From: Rhodoferax sp. | Lineage (GTDB): Bacteria > Pseudomonadota > Gammaproteobacteria > Burkholderiales > Burkholderiaceae_C | Direction of reading: 5' to 3' | Length of the DNA stretch: 64,000 nucleotides | Assembly (NCBI RefSeq): GCF_028689295.1 | Contig: NZ_JAQTWL010000003.1 | Coordinates: 60,569-124,568 of the forward strand | In this document: positions 28,101-35,773 of the stretch, piece after piece | Layout: each line of letters begins with the position of its first letter | How positions within the stretch are numbered: position 1 is the first letter of the stretch | Notes under the pieces: generated by a model | Told to the model about the DNA's origin: nothing | Databases searched by the model: none | The model's input: the letters and a program-made list of their open reading frames with translations, nothing else | Position numbers and translations under genes: made by a program

Positions 28101-29283
28101 TTATTTGCCCACCCAATTGGCAGTACGGTCGGAAGTGCTGACGTTTGGTGGTCGGCAGTTCAACCACATCGTGATGGGTGGTGGGCGTGAGGGCACGTTG
28201 TGGCGTGCCAATCTGGCCGCCAGCGAACTCAATGGCTATCTCGAGTATCGCCAATCCAATGAACAGGTCGGTGGCGGCGCTGAAGGGCGTGTCTACGCCC
28301 GTCTGGCACGCCTGACCCTTGCGCCAGGAGTGGAGGCAGATGTGGATGCGTTGCTGGACGCCCAGCCAACCAGCATTCCGGCGCTGGACATCGTGGTGGA
28401 CGACTTTGAATTACGCGGCAAGCACCTGGGTCGGCTGGAGGTTGAGGCTGTCAATCGCAGCCGCCTGTCGGCGCCGCGTGAGGCCGGCGTGCGCGAGTGG
28501 CACTTGAATAAATTTAACCTCGGTTTGCCGGAGGCCAGCTTGGTTGCCAGTGGCAACTGGGCCGCACTGACCATTCAGGCCCAGGATGCGGCCATGATGT
28601 CAGCGCAGAAAACCTCTGCGCCCCGGCGCACCGAGATGAACTTCGCCCTCGATATTGCCGACAGTGGCGCCTTGCTCGATCGCCTGGGTATGAAGAATGT
28701 GGTGCGCGGCGGGCGTGGCAAGCTCGAAGGCCAGGTGGCCTGGCTGGGCTCGCCTTTGACCCTTGACTACCCCTCGCTGAGCGGCTCGTTTACGGTCAAT
28801 GTGGCGTCCGGTCAGTTTCTCCAAGCCGAACCGGGCATTGCCAAATTGCTCGGGGTGCTGAGCCTGCAGGCATTGCCGCGTCGGCTGACGCTTGACTTCA
28901 GGGATGTCTTCAGCGAGGGCTTTTCGTTTGATTTCTTGCGCGGCGATGTGACGATTGAAAAAGGCATGGCACGGACCAACAACCTGCAGATGAAGGGGGT
29001 CAACGCGGCGGTTTTGATGGAGGGCAGTGCCGATATCGCCCGCGAGACGCAAGACATCAAGGTGGTGGTGATACCTGAGATCAGCTCGGGTACTGCGTCC
29101 TTGCTGTTGGCCACGGTGATCAACCCGGCGATCGGCCTGGGCACCTTTCTTGCGGAGTTGTTTTTGCGCCGACCGATGATCGAGTCCGCCACCCAGGAGT
29201 TTCATATTGACGGCTCCTGGGCCGACCCTCATATCACCAAGGTGTTGCGCACCAAGACCAATAACCCGGAGAAGCAACCATGA
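25180..29283 (+). CDS. yhdP: YhdP-family AsmA-like inner membrane protein
   Basis: The 1367-residue protein has one N-terminal membrane helix at about residues 22-44 and a very long periplasmic beta-rich region (DUF3971 and AsmA-like C-terminal parts) ending near GTFLAELFLRRPM. YhdP, TamB and YdbH form bridge-like conduits for phospholipid movement to the outer membrane. It begins a three-gene unit with nitrilase and mltA, joined by 4-base overlaps. The start is TTG 25180, eight bases from glnE; GTG 25204 is a possible alternative. Confidence 0.92.
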   Translation: MNNFYRINVPPLPSKLLKTWTVLTRWLLAAVVLAWLLLALAWGALHWVIVPRIAEFRPQLEARATQALGVTVRVGAVSAQSNGMVPSFELTDVALLDAQGRVGLSLPRILIAVSPRSLWRLGFEQIYLDQPILDIRRAPDGKITIGGLDFNPASRADPAALDWFFSQFEFAIHDGALRWTDELRMAEPVVLQNVAAVVRNRGREHDVRLDATPPESWGSTFSLQGRFLQPLLSRRQGHWQDWEGQIYAAFERADLSELRRYVQLGVDLRQGNGALRAWVDVDRGRITQVVADVALSEVRVVLGADLQPLALHQLQGRLGGRKLADGFEFSTQALTFDTQDGLHWPGGNASLQLQQAQAGQLERGEFKADRLDLGALAQIVSRLPLDDATRDKLRAYAPKGQVDTLQASWQGSWRKPQKYAARGRLSRLEIAAVASTPGLSGLDVDFDFNQQAGQARLGMAAGSVDLPNIFQQPVVPVDSLSAEARWQIKSERIAVQLDKVKFANADAAGEAQIKWQSADPAKSASGARSSGVLDLQANLSRADGKQVHRYLPLVIDPAAREYVRDAVQEGRASSVRFQIKGDIDQMPMIDPKEGAFKITAQVEGARLAYVPTSLQDSGDLPWPVLTDLSGELVIDRMQLQVNKARARLGDATSLQVSRVEARIADLMQTQVEVDADFKGPLPELLGLVNTSPLSHMLGQALVKSAVMGNADYKLRLMLPIARIDQSSVRGSILLTGNDVRITPDSPKLTQARGRINFTEAGFSLSGVQARMLGGDARLEGGWLLVPGSPGGRGAPTLIRASGSASAEGLRQAAELGFVARLARRASGSAAYTATLGWRQGATELLVNSNLQGLALSLPAPLGKSAEALLPLRLETGMLADAPAPLQDRVSLSLANLVQVMYERDVSQAVPRVLRGAIAVGLDAQESAPMPSAGVSANLRLQNFNVDAWRDVLAQTANDNVTASLVADGNALLVSYLPTQLAVRSEVLTFGGRQFNHIVMGGGREGTLWRANLAASELNGYLEYRQSNEQVGGGAEGRVYARLARLTLAPGVEADVDALLDAQPTSIPALDIVVDDFELRGKHLGRLEVEAVNRSRLSAPREAGVREWHLNKFNLGLPEASLVASGNWAALTIQAQDAAMMSAQKTSAPRRTEMNFALDIADSGALLDRLGMKNVVRGGRGKLEGQVAWLGSPLTLDYPSLSGSFTVNVASGQFLQAEPGIAKLLGVLSLQALPRRLTLDFRDVFSEGFSFDFLRGDVTIEKGMARTNNLQMKGVNAAVLMEGSADIARETQDIKVVVIPEISSGTASLLLATVINPAIGLGTFLAELFLRRPMIESATQEFHIDGSWADPHITKVLRTKTNNPEKQP

Positions 29284-30119
29284 AAGTCGCCGCCATTCAA
29301 ATGGTCTCGGGCATGGATTTGAGCGCCAACCTGGCGCAAGCCAGGCTGCTTTTGCAGGAAGCCGCGCAGGCCGGCGCCGAACTGGCCGTGCTGCCCGAAT
29401 ATTTTTGCCTGATGGGCCGCCACGACGCTGATAAATTGACGATCCAGGAGCCTTTTGGTCAAGGTCCGATCCAGCAGTTCCTGAGCGATATCGCCAGCGC
29501 GCTGGGCTTGTGGCTGGTGGGCGGCACCTTGCCTGTCAGTGCGCCGCCTTCTGCACCGGCCAGCGCGCCAGCGCCAGGCCGGGTGTTCAATAGTTCGCTG
29601 GTGTTTTCACCGGCAGGCCGGTGTGTGGTGCGCTACGACAAAATGCATTTGTTCCGGTTCGACAACGGCGTCGAGGCTTATGACGAGTCGCTGGTGCTTG
29701 TCGCCGGCCGCGAACCTGTCACCTTTGATCTGGCCTCCAAGGATGGCCACGACTGGCGCATCGGTCTGAGCGTGTGTTACGACCTGCGCTTTGCCGAGTT
29801 GTACCGGCATTACGCCAGGGCCGGCGCGCACCTGATGCTGGTGCCCAGCGCTTTCACCTACACCACCGGGCAAGACCATTGGGAGGTGCTGCTGCGCGCA
29901 CGCGCCATAGAAAACCTGTCGTATGTGGTGGCCGCTGCCCAGGGCGGCCTGCATGACAACCAGCGCCGCACCTGGGGCCACGCCATGCTGGTGGACCCCT
30001 GGGGCAAGGTGCTGGCCGAGCGCGCGACAGGGCCGGGCGTAGTGATGGCGGAATTGTTGTGGGATGTCATGACGCAGTGCCGCAGCCGTTTGCCGGCACT
30101 TGAGCACCGCTTGCTGTGA
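29280..30119 (+). CDS. Carbon-nitrogen hydrolase, Nit-type amidase
   Basis: The 279-residue nitrilase-superfamily enzyme has the catalytic triad Glu40 (AVLPEYF), Lys in RYDKMHLFRFD and Cys in SVCYDLRFAELYR. It is closest to the Nit1/Nit2 branch (omega-amidase or deaminated-glutathione amidase) and may repair metabolites. It overlaps yhdP and mltA by four bases each, so it is translationally coupled in an otherwise envelope-directed operon. Confidence 0.9.
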   Translation: MKVAAIQMVSGMDLSANLAQARLLLQEAAQAGAELAVLPEYFCLMGRHDADKLTIQEPFGQGPIQQFLSDIASALGLWLVGGTLPVSAPPSAPASAPAPGRVFNSSLVFSPAGRCVVRYDKMHLFRFDNGVEAYDESLVLVAGREPVTFDLASKDGHDWRIGLSVCYDLRFAELYRHYARAGAHLMLVPSAFTYTTGQDHWEVLLRARAIENLSYVVAAAQGGLHDNQRRTWGHAMLVDPWGKVLAERATGPGVVMAELLWDVMTQCRSRLPALEHRLL

Positions 30120-31303
30120 TGAACACATTCCCGTTTTTTCGGCGAATCCGGTCGACTTTGGCGGCCGTATTGGCCGCCGTGGTGGCGGCCTGTGGCACGC
30201 CGCCTGCGCCCGAGCAGATCGACGCGCCAGTGCCGTCTGACATGCAGCAGCCGACTGCGCCACTGGCCCAGCCTGGCGCCGCATCAACGCTTGATGCCAT
30301 TGTACGCGGCAACAGCCGGTGGCAACCCGTGGCGTGGTCCGAGCTGCCGGGTTTTAACAACGATGCGCTGTTCGAAGCCTGGAACGCCTGGCTCAAAAGC
30401 TGCGAGCGCCCGGGGCCGGTGTTTGCGCCCTTGTGCCCGGAGGTGCGCCGCCTGAGCATTGGCAGCGAGGCCGAGCAGCGCCAGTGGCTCATCGACCGGC
30501 TGCAGCCTTACCGCGTTGAACCCTTGCAGGGCAGCCCGACGGCGGGCTTGCTGACCGCTTATTTCGAGCCGGAGTTGCAGGGGCAACGCCTGCCCGGCCC
30601 GGGCTTCACCGTTCCGCTGTACCAGTTGCCCGCCAATCTGAAGGCGCGCCAACCCTGGTTTTCCCGGCAGGAAATCGACACCTTGGCAGCGGCGCAGGAG
30701 GCCTTGCGCGGTCGCGAAATCGTGTACCTGAGCGACCCGGTGCAGGCCATGCTGCTGCAAATCCAGGGCACGGGGCGCATCCGAGTGACCGAGCCCGACG
30801 GCAGCGTGCGCCGGGTGCGACTGGCCTACGCTGGTCATAACGGCCACCCCTACCAAAGCATTGGCGGCTGGCTGCTCAATCAGGGCGAACTGCGGGATGC
30901 CAGCTGGCCCGGCATCCAGGCTTGGCTCAAACAAAACCCGCAGCGGGTCAACGAGCTGATGTGGCGTAACCCGCGCGTGGTTTTTTTCAGGGAGGAGCGC
31001 CTGAGCGACTTCGACGCCGCCTTTGGCCCCAAAGGCGCGCAAGGTGTGCCGCTCACTCCCGGGCGCTCGATTGCGGTCGATCCACAGAGTATTCCCTATG
31101 GCACGCCGGTGTGGCTGGCCTCCGAGGGTCCGCAAATTGCCTTGTGGCGTCTGGTGCTGGCGCAAGACACCGGCGGCGCCATTCGCGGCGCCGTGCGGGC
31201 CGATTATTTTGCCGGCTGGGGCGAGGCGGCGGGTGAGTTGGCTGGGCGCCTCAAACAGCCGTTGCGCCTGTGGGTGCTGTGGCCCAAGGCACTGCCTTAT
31301 TAA
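30116..31303 (+). CDS. mltA: Membrane-bound lytic murein transglycosylase A
   Basis: The 395-residue lipoprotein has a lipobox (AAVVAAC) near residue 25. The MltA domain follows, with TAYFEPELQG, QIQGTGRI and the 3D region LAQDTGGAIRGAVRADYFAG bearing the catalytic aspartate. It cleaves peptidoglycan to 1,6-anhydro-muropeptides at the inner face of the outer membrane. It is the last gene of the yhdP operon and is followed by about 400 noncoding bases with strong hairpins. Confidence 0.94.
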   Translation: MMNTFPFFRRIRSTLAAVLAAVVAACGTPPAPEQIDAPVPSDMQQPTAPLAQPGAASTLDAIVRGNSRWQPVAWSELPGFNNDALFEAWNAWLKSCERPGPVFAPLCPEVRRLSIGSEAEQRQWLIDRLQPYRVEPLQGSPTAGLLTAYFEPELQGQRLPGPGFTVPLYQLPANLKARQPWFSRQEIDTLAAAQEALRGREIVYLSDPVQAMLLQIQGTGRIRVTEPDGSVRRVRLAYAGHNGHPYQSIGGWLLNQGELRDASWPGIQAWLKQNPQRVNELMWRNPRVVFFREERLSDFDAAFGPKGAQGVPLTPGRSIAVDPQSIPYGTPVWLASEGPQIALWRLVLAQDTGGAIRGAVRADYFAGWGEAAGELAGRLKQPLRLWVLWPKALPY

Positions 31304-31363
31304 ACTATTGATGCCGGCTGATTTGAAGAAGGTGCAAACTCTGAGCGGTTGAGCTTCGGAGCG

Positions 31364-31443
31364 GCATTGGGTGGGGTATTGGGGCACGCCTCAGACGCGC
31401 TGCGCTTTGCGACATCGGCGTGCCCCAATACCCCACCCAATGC
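31364..31443. repeat. Perfect 27-bp stem hairpin, shared-loop element copy 1
   Basis: Bases 31364-31390 are the exact reverse complement of 31417-31443, with a 26-base loop. The stem reads GCATTGGGTGGGGTATTGGG and onward. The loop region (31390-31418) matches, in reverse complement and with one difference, the loop of the second hairpin at 31555-31584. It lies after mltA; a terminator role is possible, but no T run follows. Confidence 0.85.
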
Positions 31444-31531
31444 GGGGCGTGCTGTGATTTGTCAGCATCCAATGGCCAATGCCGTCATGCTATCGGTTTC
31501 TTTGTTGTCAATTCAATCCAGACCGGTCCAG

Positions 31532-31607
31532 GCCAGGCGGGCCAAGGCAGGGGGCCGATGTCGCAAAGCGAAGCGCGTCTGAGACCCCCTGCCTTGGCCC
31601 GCCTGGC
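31532..31607. repeat. Perfect 23-bp stem hairpin, shared-loop element copy 2
   Basis: Bases 31532-31554 are the exact reverse complement of 31585-31607, with a 30-base loop. The stem (GCCAGGCGGGCCAAGGCAGG and onward) is unrelated to that of copy 1, but the loop is the inverted copy of the other loop. The 400-base gap 31304-31706 contains these two hairpins and no convincing gene. Confidence 0.85.
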
Positions 31608-31706
31608 GCAAACTCAAGCATGGCATTGATGCCCCCCCGACTTCACTTCCGGATCAATAATTCGTTTGAATCCCATAATTAAGAACCATGAATCGGAGAC
31701 TTGCCC

Positions 31707-34700
31707 ATGAATGCACCGTTACCCAAAACGGCCCAAGCGGCTTTGCAAACGGTCAGCCTGGACGATAAATACAGCCAGCCGCAGGGCCGGGCGTTCATGA
31801 GCGGCGTCCAGGCGCTGGTCCGCTTGCCCATGCTGCAGCGCCAGCGCGATGCCATGGCCGGCTTGAACACCGCCGGCTTCATCAGCGGCTACCGTGGCTC
31901 GCCGCTGGGCGGCTACGACCAGGCGCTGGTGGCGGCCAAAAAACACCTGGACGCGCATCACATCGTCTTTCAGCCCGGTGTCAATGAAGAGCTGGCGGCC
32001 ACCGCGGTGTGGGGCACGCAGCAGCTCGACCTGTACCCGCAGAGCAAAAAGTATGACGGCGTGTTCGGCATCTGGTACGGCAAGGGGCCGGGCGTGGACC
32101 GCAGTGCCGACGTCTTCAAGCACGCCAACATGGCCGGCACGGCACGGCATGGCGGCGTGGTGGCGGTGGCGGGTGACGACCATGTCAGCAAAAGCTCGAC
32201 CGCCGCGCACCAGAGCGACCACATCTTCAAGGCCTGCGGCCTGCCGGTGTTTTTCCCGTCCGACGTGCAGGGCATTCTGGACCTGGGGTTGCACGCCATC
32301 GCTCTGAGCCGCTACGCCGGCGTCTGGGCCGGCATGAAAACGATCCAGGAAGTGGTCGAGTCGAGCAGTCCGGTGGATGTCGGTGCGGACCGCGTCAAGA
32401 TCGTTCTGCCCGAGGACTTTGCCATGCCCGCTGGCGGTCTGCACATCCGCTGGCCCGACCCGGCGCTGGCGCAGGAAGCCCGCCTGATGGACTACAAGTG
32501 GTATGCCGCTGCGGCGTATGTGCGCGCCAACAAGCTCAACTACAACGTGTTCGCCAGTGCGCAAGACCGCTTTGGCATCATCGCCAGCGGCAAGGCTTTC
32601 AACGACACGCGCCAGGCGCTGCACGATCTGGGGCTTGACGAGGCCGCTTGCCGACAACTGGGCATTCGGCTGCACAAGGTCAACGTGGTGTGGCCGCTCG
32701 AAGCCAGCATCACACGCGACTTTGCGCTTGGCCTGCAAGAGATTCTGGTGGTCGAAGAAAAGCGCCAGATCATCGAGTACCAGCTGAAAGAAGAACTCTA
32801 CAACTGGCGCGCTGACGTGCGCCCCACCGTGGTCGGCAAGTTCGATGAATCGGGTGACGAGGGCGGTGGCGAGTGGAGTCGCCCCAACCCGATCGACAAC
32901 TGGTTACTGCGGGCCAAGGCCGACCTGAACCCGGCGCTGATTGCCAGGGCGATTGCCAAGCGGCTGAAAAAACTGGGTGTGCCAGACGGCGTGGCGGCCC
33001 GCATGGACGCGCATCTGGCCGTGCTTGACGCCATGTCGCGCGGCGCGCTGGACATCAAAACCGACGCCGGCGAGCGCACACCCTGGTTTTGCAGCGGCTG
33101 CCCGCACAACACCAGCACCCGCGTGCCAGAGGGATCGCGTGCGCTGGCCGGCATCGGCTGCCACTTCATGGCGCTGTGGATGGATCGGTCAACGAGCACC
33201 TTCAGCCAGATGGGCGGCGAGGGTGTGGCTTGGGTCGGGCAGCAACCGTTCACCACTGACAGTCATGTGTTTGCCAACCTCGGCGACGGCACCTACTTTC
33301 ACAGCGGCCTGCTGGCGATTCGCCAGAGCATTGCCGCCGGCGTCAACATCACTTACAAGATTCTGTACAACGACGCCGTTGCCATGACCGGCGGCCAGCG
33401 CGTGGGCGAGCGCCCCGAGGGCCACAGCGTGCTGCAAATCATGGCCAGCCTGCTGAGCGAGGGCGTGACCAAGCTGGTGATCGTGACCGACCATCCCGAG
33501 AAATACGCGGGCGCGGCGCTGGCGCCGGGTGTCACGGTGCAGCACCGCGACGAACTCGACAGCGTCCAGCGCGAGTTGCGCCAGATCAAGGGCACCACTG
33601 CGCTGATTTACGACCAGATGTGCGCCACCGAGAAACGCCGCAAGCGCAAGCGCGGCACACTGGCCGAGCCTGATGAGCGGGTGGTGATCAACGAAGCGGT
33701 GTGCGAGGGCTGCGGCGACTGCGGCGTGCAGTCCAACTGCCTCAGCATTGAGCCGCTGGAGACCGAATTCGGTCGCAAGCGCCGCATCAATCAGAGCACT
33801 TGCAACAAGGACTTTTCATGTGTCAAGGGCTTCTGCCCGAGCTTTGTCACGGTCAAGGGCGGGCGACTCCGGAAACCCACGAAGGATGCGCCGGACAACC
33901 TGGGCACGTTGCCGGCGTTGCCGGACCCGCTGCTGCCTGATCTGACATCAGCTTGGGGCATTGTGGTAGGCGGTGTCGGCGGCACCGGGGTCATCACCAT
34001 CGGCCAGTTACTGGGCATGGCGGCGCATCTCGAAGGCAAGGGCGTGGTGACGCAGGATGCCGGTGGCCTGGCGCAAAAGGGTGGCGCCACCTGGAGCTAC
34101 ATCCAGATCGCCGACCGCCAGGAAGCCATTTACACCAGCCGGGTCGATACCGCCAAGGCGGACCTGGTGGTCGGCTGCGATGCCATCGTGGCGGCCAGTC
34201 CAGCCACGCTGGCGGTGATGCAGTCCGGCCGCACCTATGTCGCGCTCAACAGCCACGCCACACCCACCGCCGCTTTTGTTCACGACCCGCAGTGGCAGTT
34301 TCCCGAGGGCGGCTGCGAGGCGGCCATAGCCGCCCATGTGGGTGCCCCCAAGCTGGGTGTGTTCGATGCCGAGCAGGTGGCTATCCACGCCCTGGGTGAC
34401 TCGATCTACACCAACCCGCTGTTGCTGGGATACGCCTGGCAAAAAGGTCGCGTGCCGCTGAGCCGCGCCGCCGTGCTGCGCGCTATGGAGCTCAACGGCG
34501 TGCAGGTGGCCAACAACCAGACGGCATTCGAGTGGGGGCGCCACTGCGCCCACGATTTGCCGACGGTGCTGGCGCTGTTCCAGACTGCACGGGTCATTGA
34601 GTTCGTCAAAAAGCCAGCGCTGGACGAACTGGTGGCGACCCGGATGGCGTTTTTGACGGCGTACCAGAACGCGGCTTATGCCGAGTCCTACCGGGTTTGG

Positions 34701-35273
34701 GTCGCGCGGGTGCAGCAGGTCGATGCGTCATGGGGCAAAACCGCCTTGAGCGAGGCGGTGGCGCGCAACCTGTTCAAGCTGATGGCCTGCAAGGACGAGT
34801 ACGAGGTCGCCAGGCTGCATGCCGACGGCAGCTTTGCAGCAAAAATTGCGCAGCAGTTCGAGGGCGATTACCAATTGCAGTTCCATCTGGCGCCGCCGCT
34901 ACTGGCCAAAACCGATGACCGGGGTGAACTGGTCAAGCAGCGCTATGGCCCGTGGATGATGACGGCCTTCAAATGGCTGGCGCGCCTCAAGGGTTTGCGC
35001 GGCACGGCGTTCGATGTGTTTGGCCGCACCGAAGAGCGGCGCCAGGAGCGCGCCTGGCTGGTGCGCTACCAGGCCATGGTGCAGGAAATTTGCCAGGTGT
35101 TGGATGCCGAGCCAAGCAGACAAGACGTGGCTCGCTATCAAAATGCCCTATTTTTGGCGCAAATACCGCAGGATATTCGTGGCTTTGGCCATGTCAAAGC
35201 GCGCCATTCTGCGCTCGCCATGGAAAAATGGCAGATGCTTCTGACCGAGTTCAGGGTGCCCTTGATACCCTGA
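31707..35273 (+). CDS. Indolepyruvate:ferredoxin oxidoreductase, fused alpha-beta
   Basis: The 1188-residue protein joins the parts of archaeal IorA and IorB. An N-terminal pyrimidine-binding domain has GVNEELAATAVWGTQQ. A TPP domain has GDGTYFHSGLLAIRQS followed by NDAVAMTGGQ. An iron-sulfur region has CEGCGDCGVQSNC and CNKDFSCVKGFC. A C-terminal gamma domain has GVGGTGVITIGQLLGM. It decarboxylates aryl-pyruvates, or similar 2-oxo acids from amino acid breakdown, and reduces ferredoxin (EC 1.2.7.8). The start ATG 31707 has GGAG nine bases upstream, better than TTG 31701. Confidence 0.93.
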   Translation: MNAPLPKTAQAALQTVSLDDKYSQPQGRAFMSGVQALVRLPMLQRQRDAMAGLNTAGFISGYRGSPLGGYDQALVAAKKHLDAHHIVFQPGVNEELAATAVWGTQQLDLYPQSKKYDGVFGIWYGKGPGVDRSADVFKHANMAGTARHGGVVAVAGDDHVSKSSTAAHQSDHIFKACGLPVFFPSDVQGILDLGLHAIALSRYAGVWAGMKTIQEVVESSSPVDVGADRVKIVLPEDFAMPAGGLHIRWPDPALAQEARLMDYKWYAAAAYVRANKLNYNVFASAQDRFGIIASGKAFNDTRQALHDLGLDEAACRQLGIRLHKVNVVWPLEASITRDFALGLQEILVVEEKRQIIEYQLKEELYNWRADVRPTVVGKFDESGDEGGGEWSRPNPIDNWLLRAKADLNPALIARAIAKRLKKLGVPDGVAARMDAHLAVLDAMSRGALDIKTDAGERTPWFCSGCPHNTSTRVPEGSRALAGIGCHFMALWMDRSTSTFSQMGGEGVAWVGQQPFTTDSHVFANLGDGTYFHSGLLAIRQSIAAGVNITYKILYNDAVAMTGGQRVGERPEGHSVLQIMASLLSEGVTKLVIVTDHPEKYAGAALAPGVTVQHRDELDSVQRELRQIKGTTALIYDQMCATEKRRKRKRGTLAEPDERVVINEAVCEGCGDCGVQSNCLSIEPLETEFGRKRRINQSTCNKDFSCVKGFCPSFVTVKGGRLRKPTKDAPDNLGTLPALPDPLLPDLTSAWGIVVGGVGGTGVITIGQLLGMAAHLEGKGVVTQDAGGLAQKGGATWSYIQIADRQEAIYTSRVDTAKADLVVGCDAIVAASPATLAVMQSGRTYVALNSHATPTAAFVHDPQWQFPEGGCEAAIAAHVGAPKLGVFDAEQVAIHALGDSIYTNPLLLGYAWQKGRVPLSRAAVLRAMELNGVQVANNQTAFEWGRHCAHDLPTVLALFQTARVIEFVKKPALDELVATRMAFLTAYQNAAYAESYRVWVARVQQVDASWGKTALSEAVARNLFKLMACKDEYEVARLHADGSFAAKIAQQFEGDYQLQFHLAPPLLAKTDDRGELVKQRYGPWMMTAFKWLARLKGLRGTAFDVFGRTEERRQERAWLVRYQAMVQEICQVLDAEPSRQDVARYQNALFLAQIPQDIRGFGHVKARHSALAMEKWQMLLTEFRVPLIP

Positions 35274-35381
35274 AATGACGCACTGGAGGCCCGCATACAA
35301 TGCCCAGTTGCCTGAAAGTTAGCTTTGGGTGCGCTTATTCAAGTCGTTTTGTTTTTATTTTTTATCTATTTGGAGTTTGCT

Positions 35382-35714
35382 GTGTTTATATCTTCTGCCA
35401 TTGCACAAACCGCCCCTGCCGCCGCCGCTGGCGGTGACTTGCAGTCTTCGCTCATGGGCATGTTGCCTTTGGTGCTGATGTTTGTGGTGCTCTATTTCGT
35501 GATGATTCGTCCGCAAATGAAGAAGGCCAAGGAACACAAAGCCATGATTGAAGCGCTGACCAAAGGGGACGAAGTCGCCACGGCTGGCGGTATTCTGGGC
35601 AAAGTGACCAAGCTGGGCGACAGCTTTATCGACATTGAAGTGGCTGCCGGCGTCGAGGTGCATCTGCAGCGTAGCGCGGTGGCGCAGGTCTTGCCCAAGG
35701 GCAGCATCAAGTAA
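35382..35714 (+). CDS. yajC: Preprotein translocase subunit YajC
   Basis: The 110-residue protein has an N-terminal hydrophobic segment and the YajC core LVLMFVVLYFVMIRPQMKKAKEH, with KGDEVATAGGILGKV in the cytoplasmic domain. It associates with SecDF. The GTG at 35382 is preferred over ATG 35325 because GGAG lies seven bases before it and the product then has the usual family length (VFISSAIAQ start). secD follows after about 60 bases. Confidence 0.93.
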   Translation: MFISSAIAQTAPAAAAGGDLQSSLMGMLPLVLMFVVLYFVMIRPQMKKAKEHKAMIEALTKGDEVATAGGILGKVTKLGDSFIDIEVAAGVEVHLQRSAVAQVLPKGSIK

Positions 35715-35773
35715 ATTGCCCTGGCGCTGGCCGAGGTGTCAGCATTTTGTAGTTTGATGTCATAAGGGCGATC

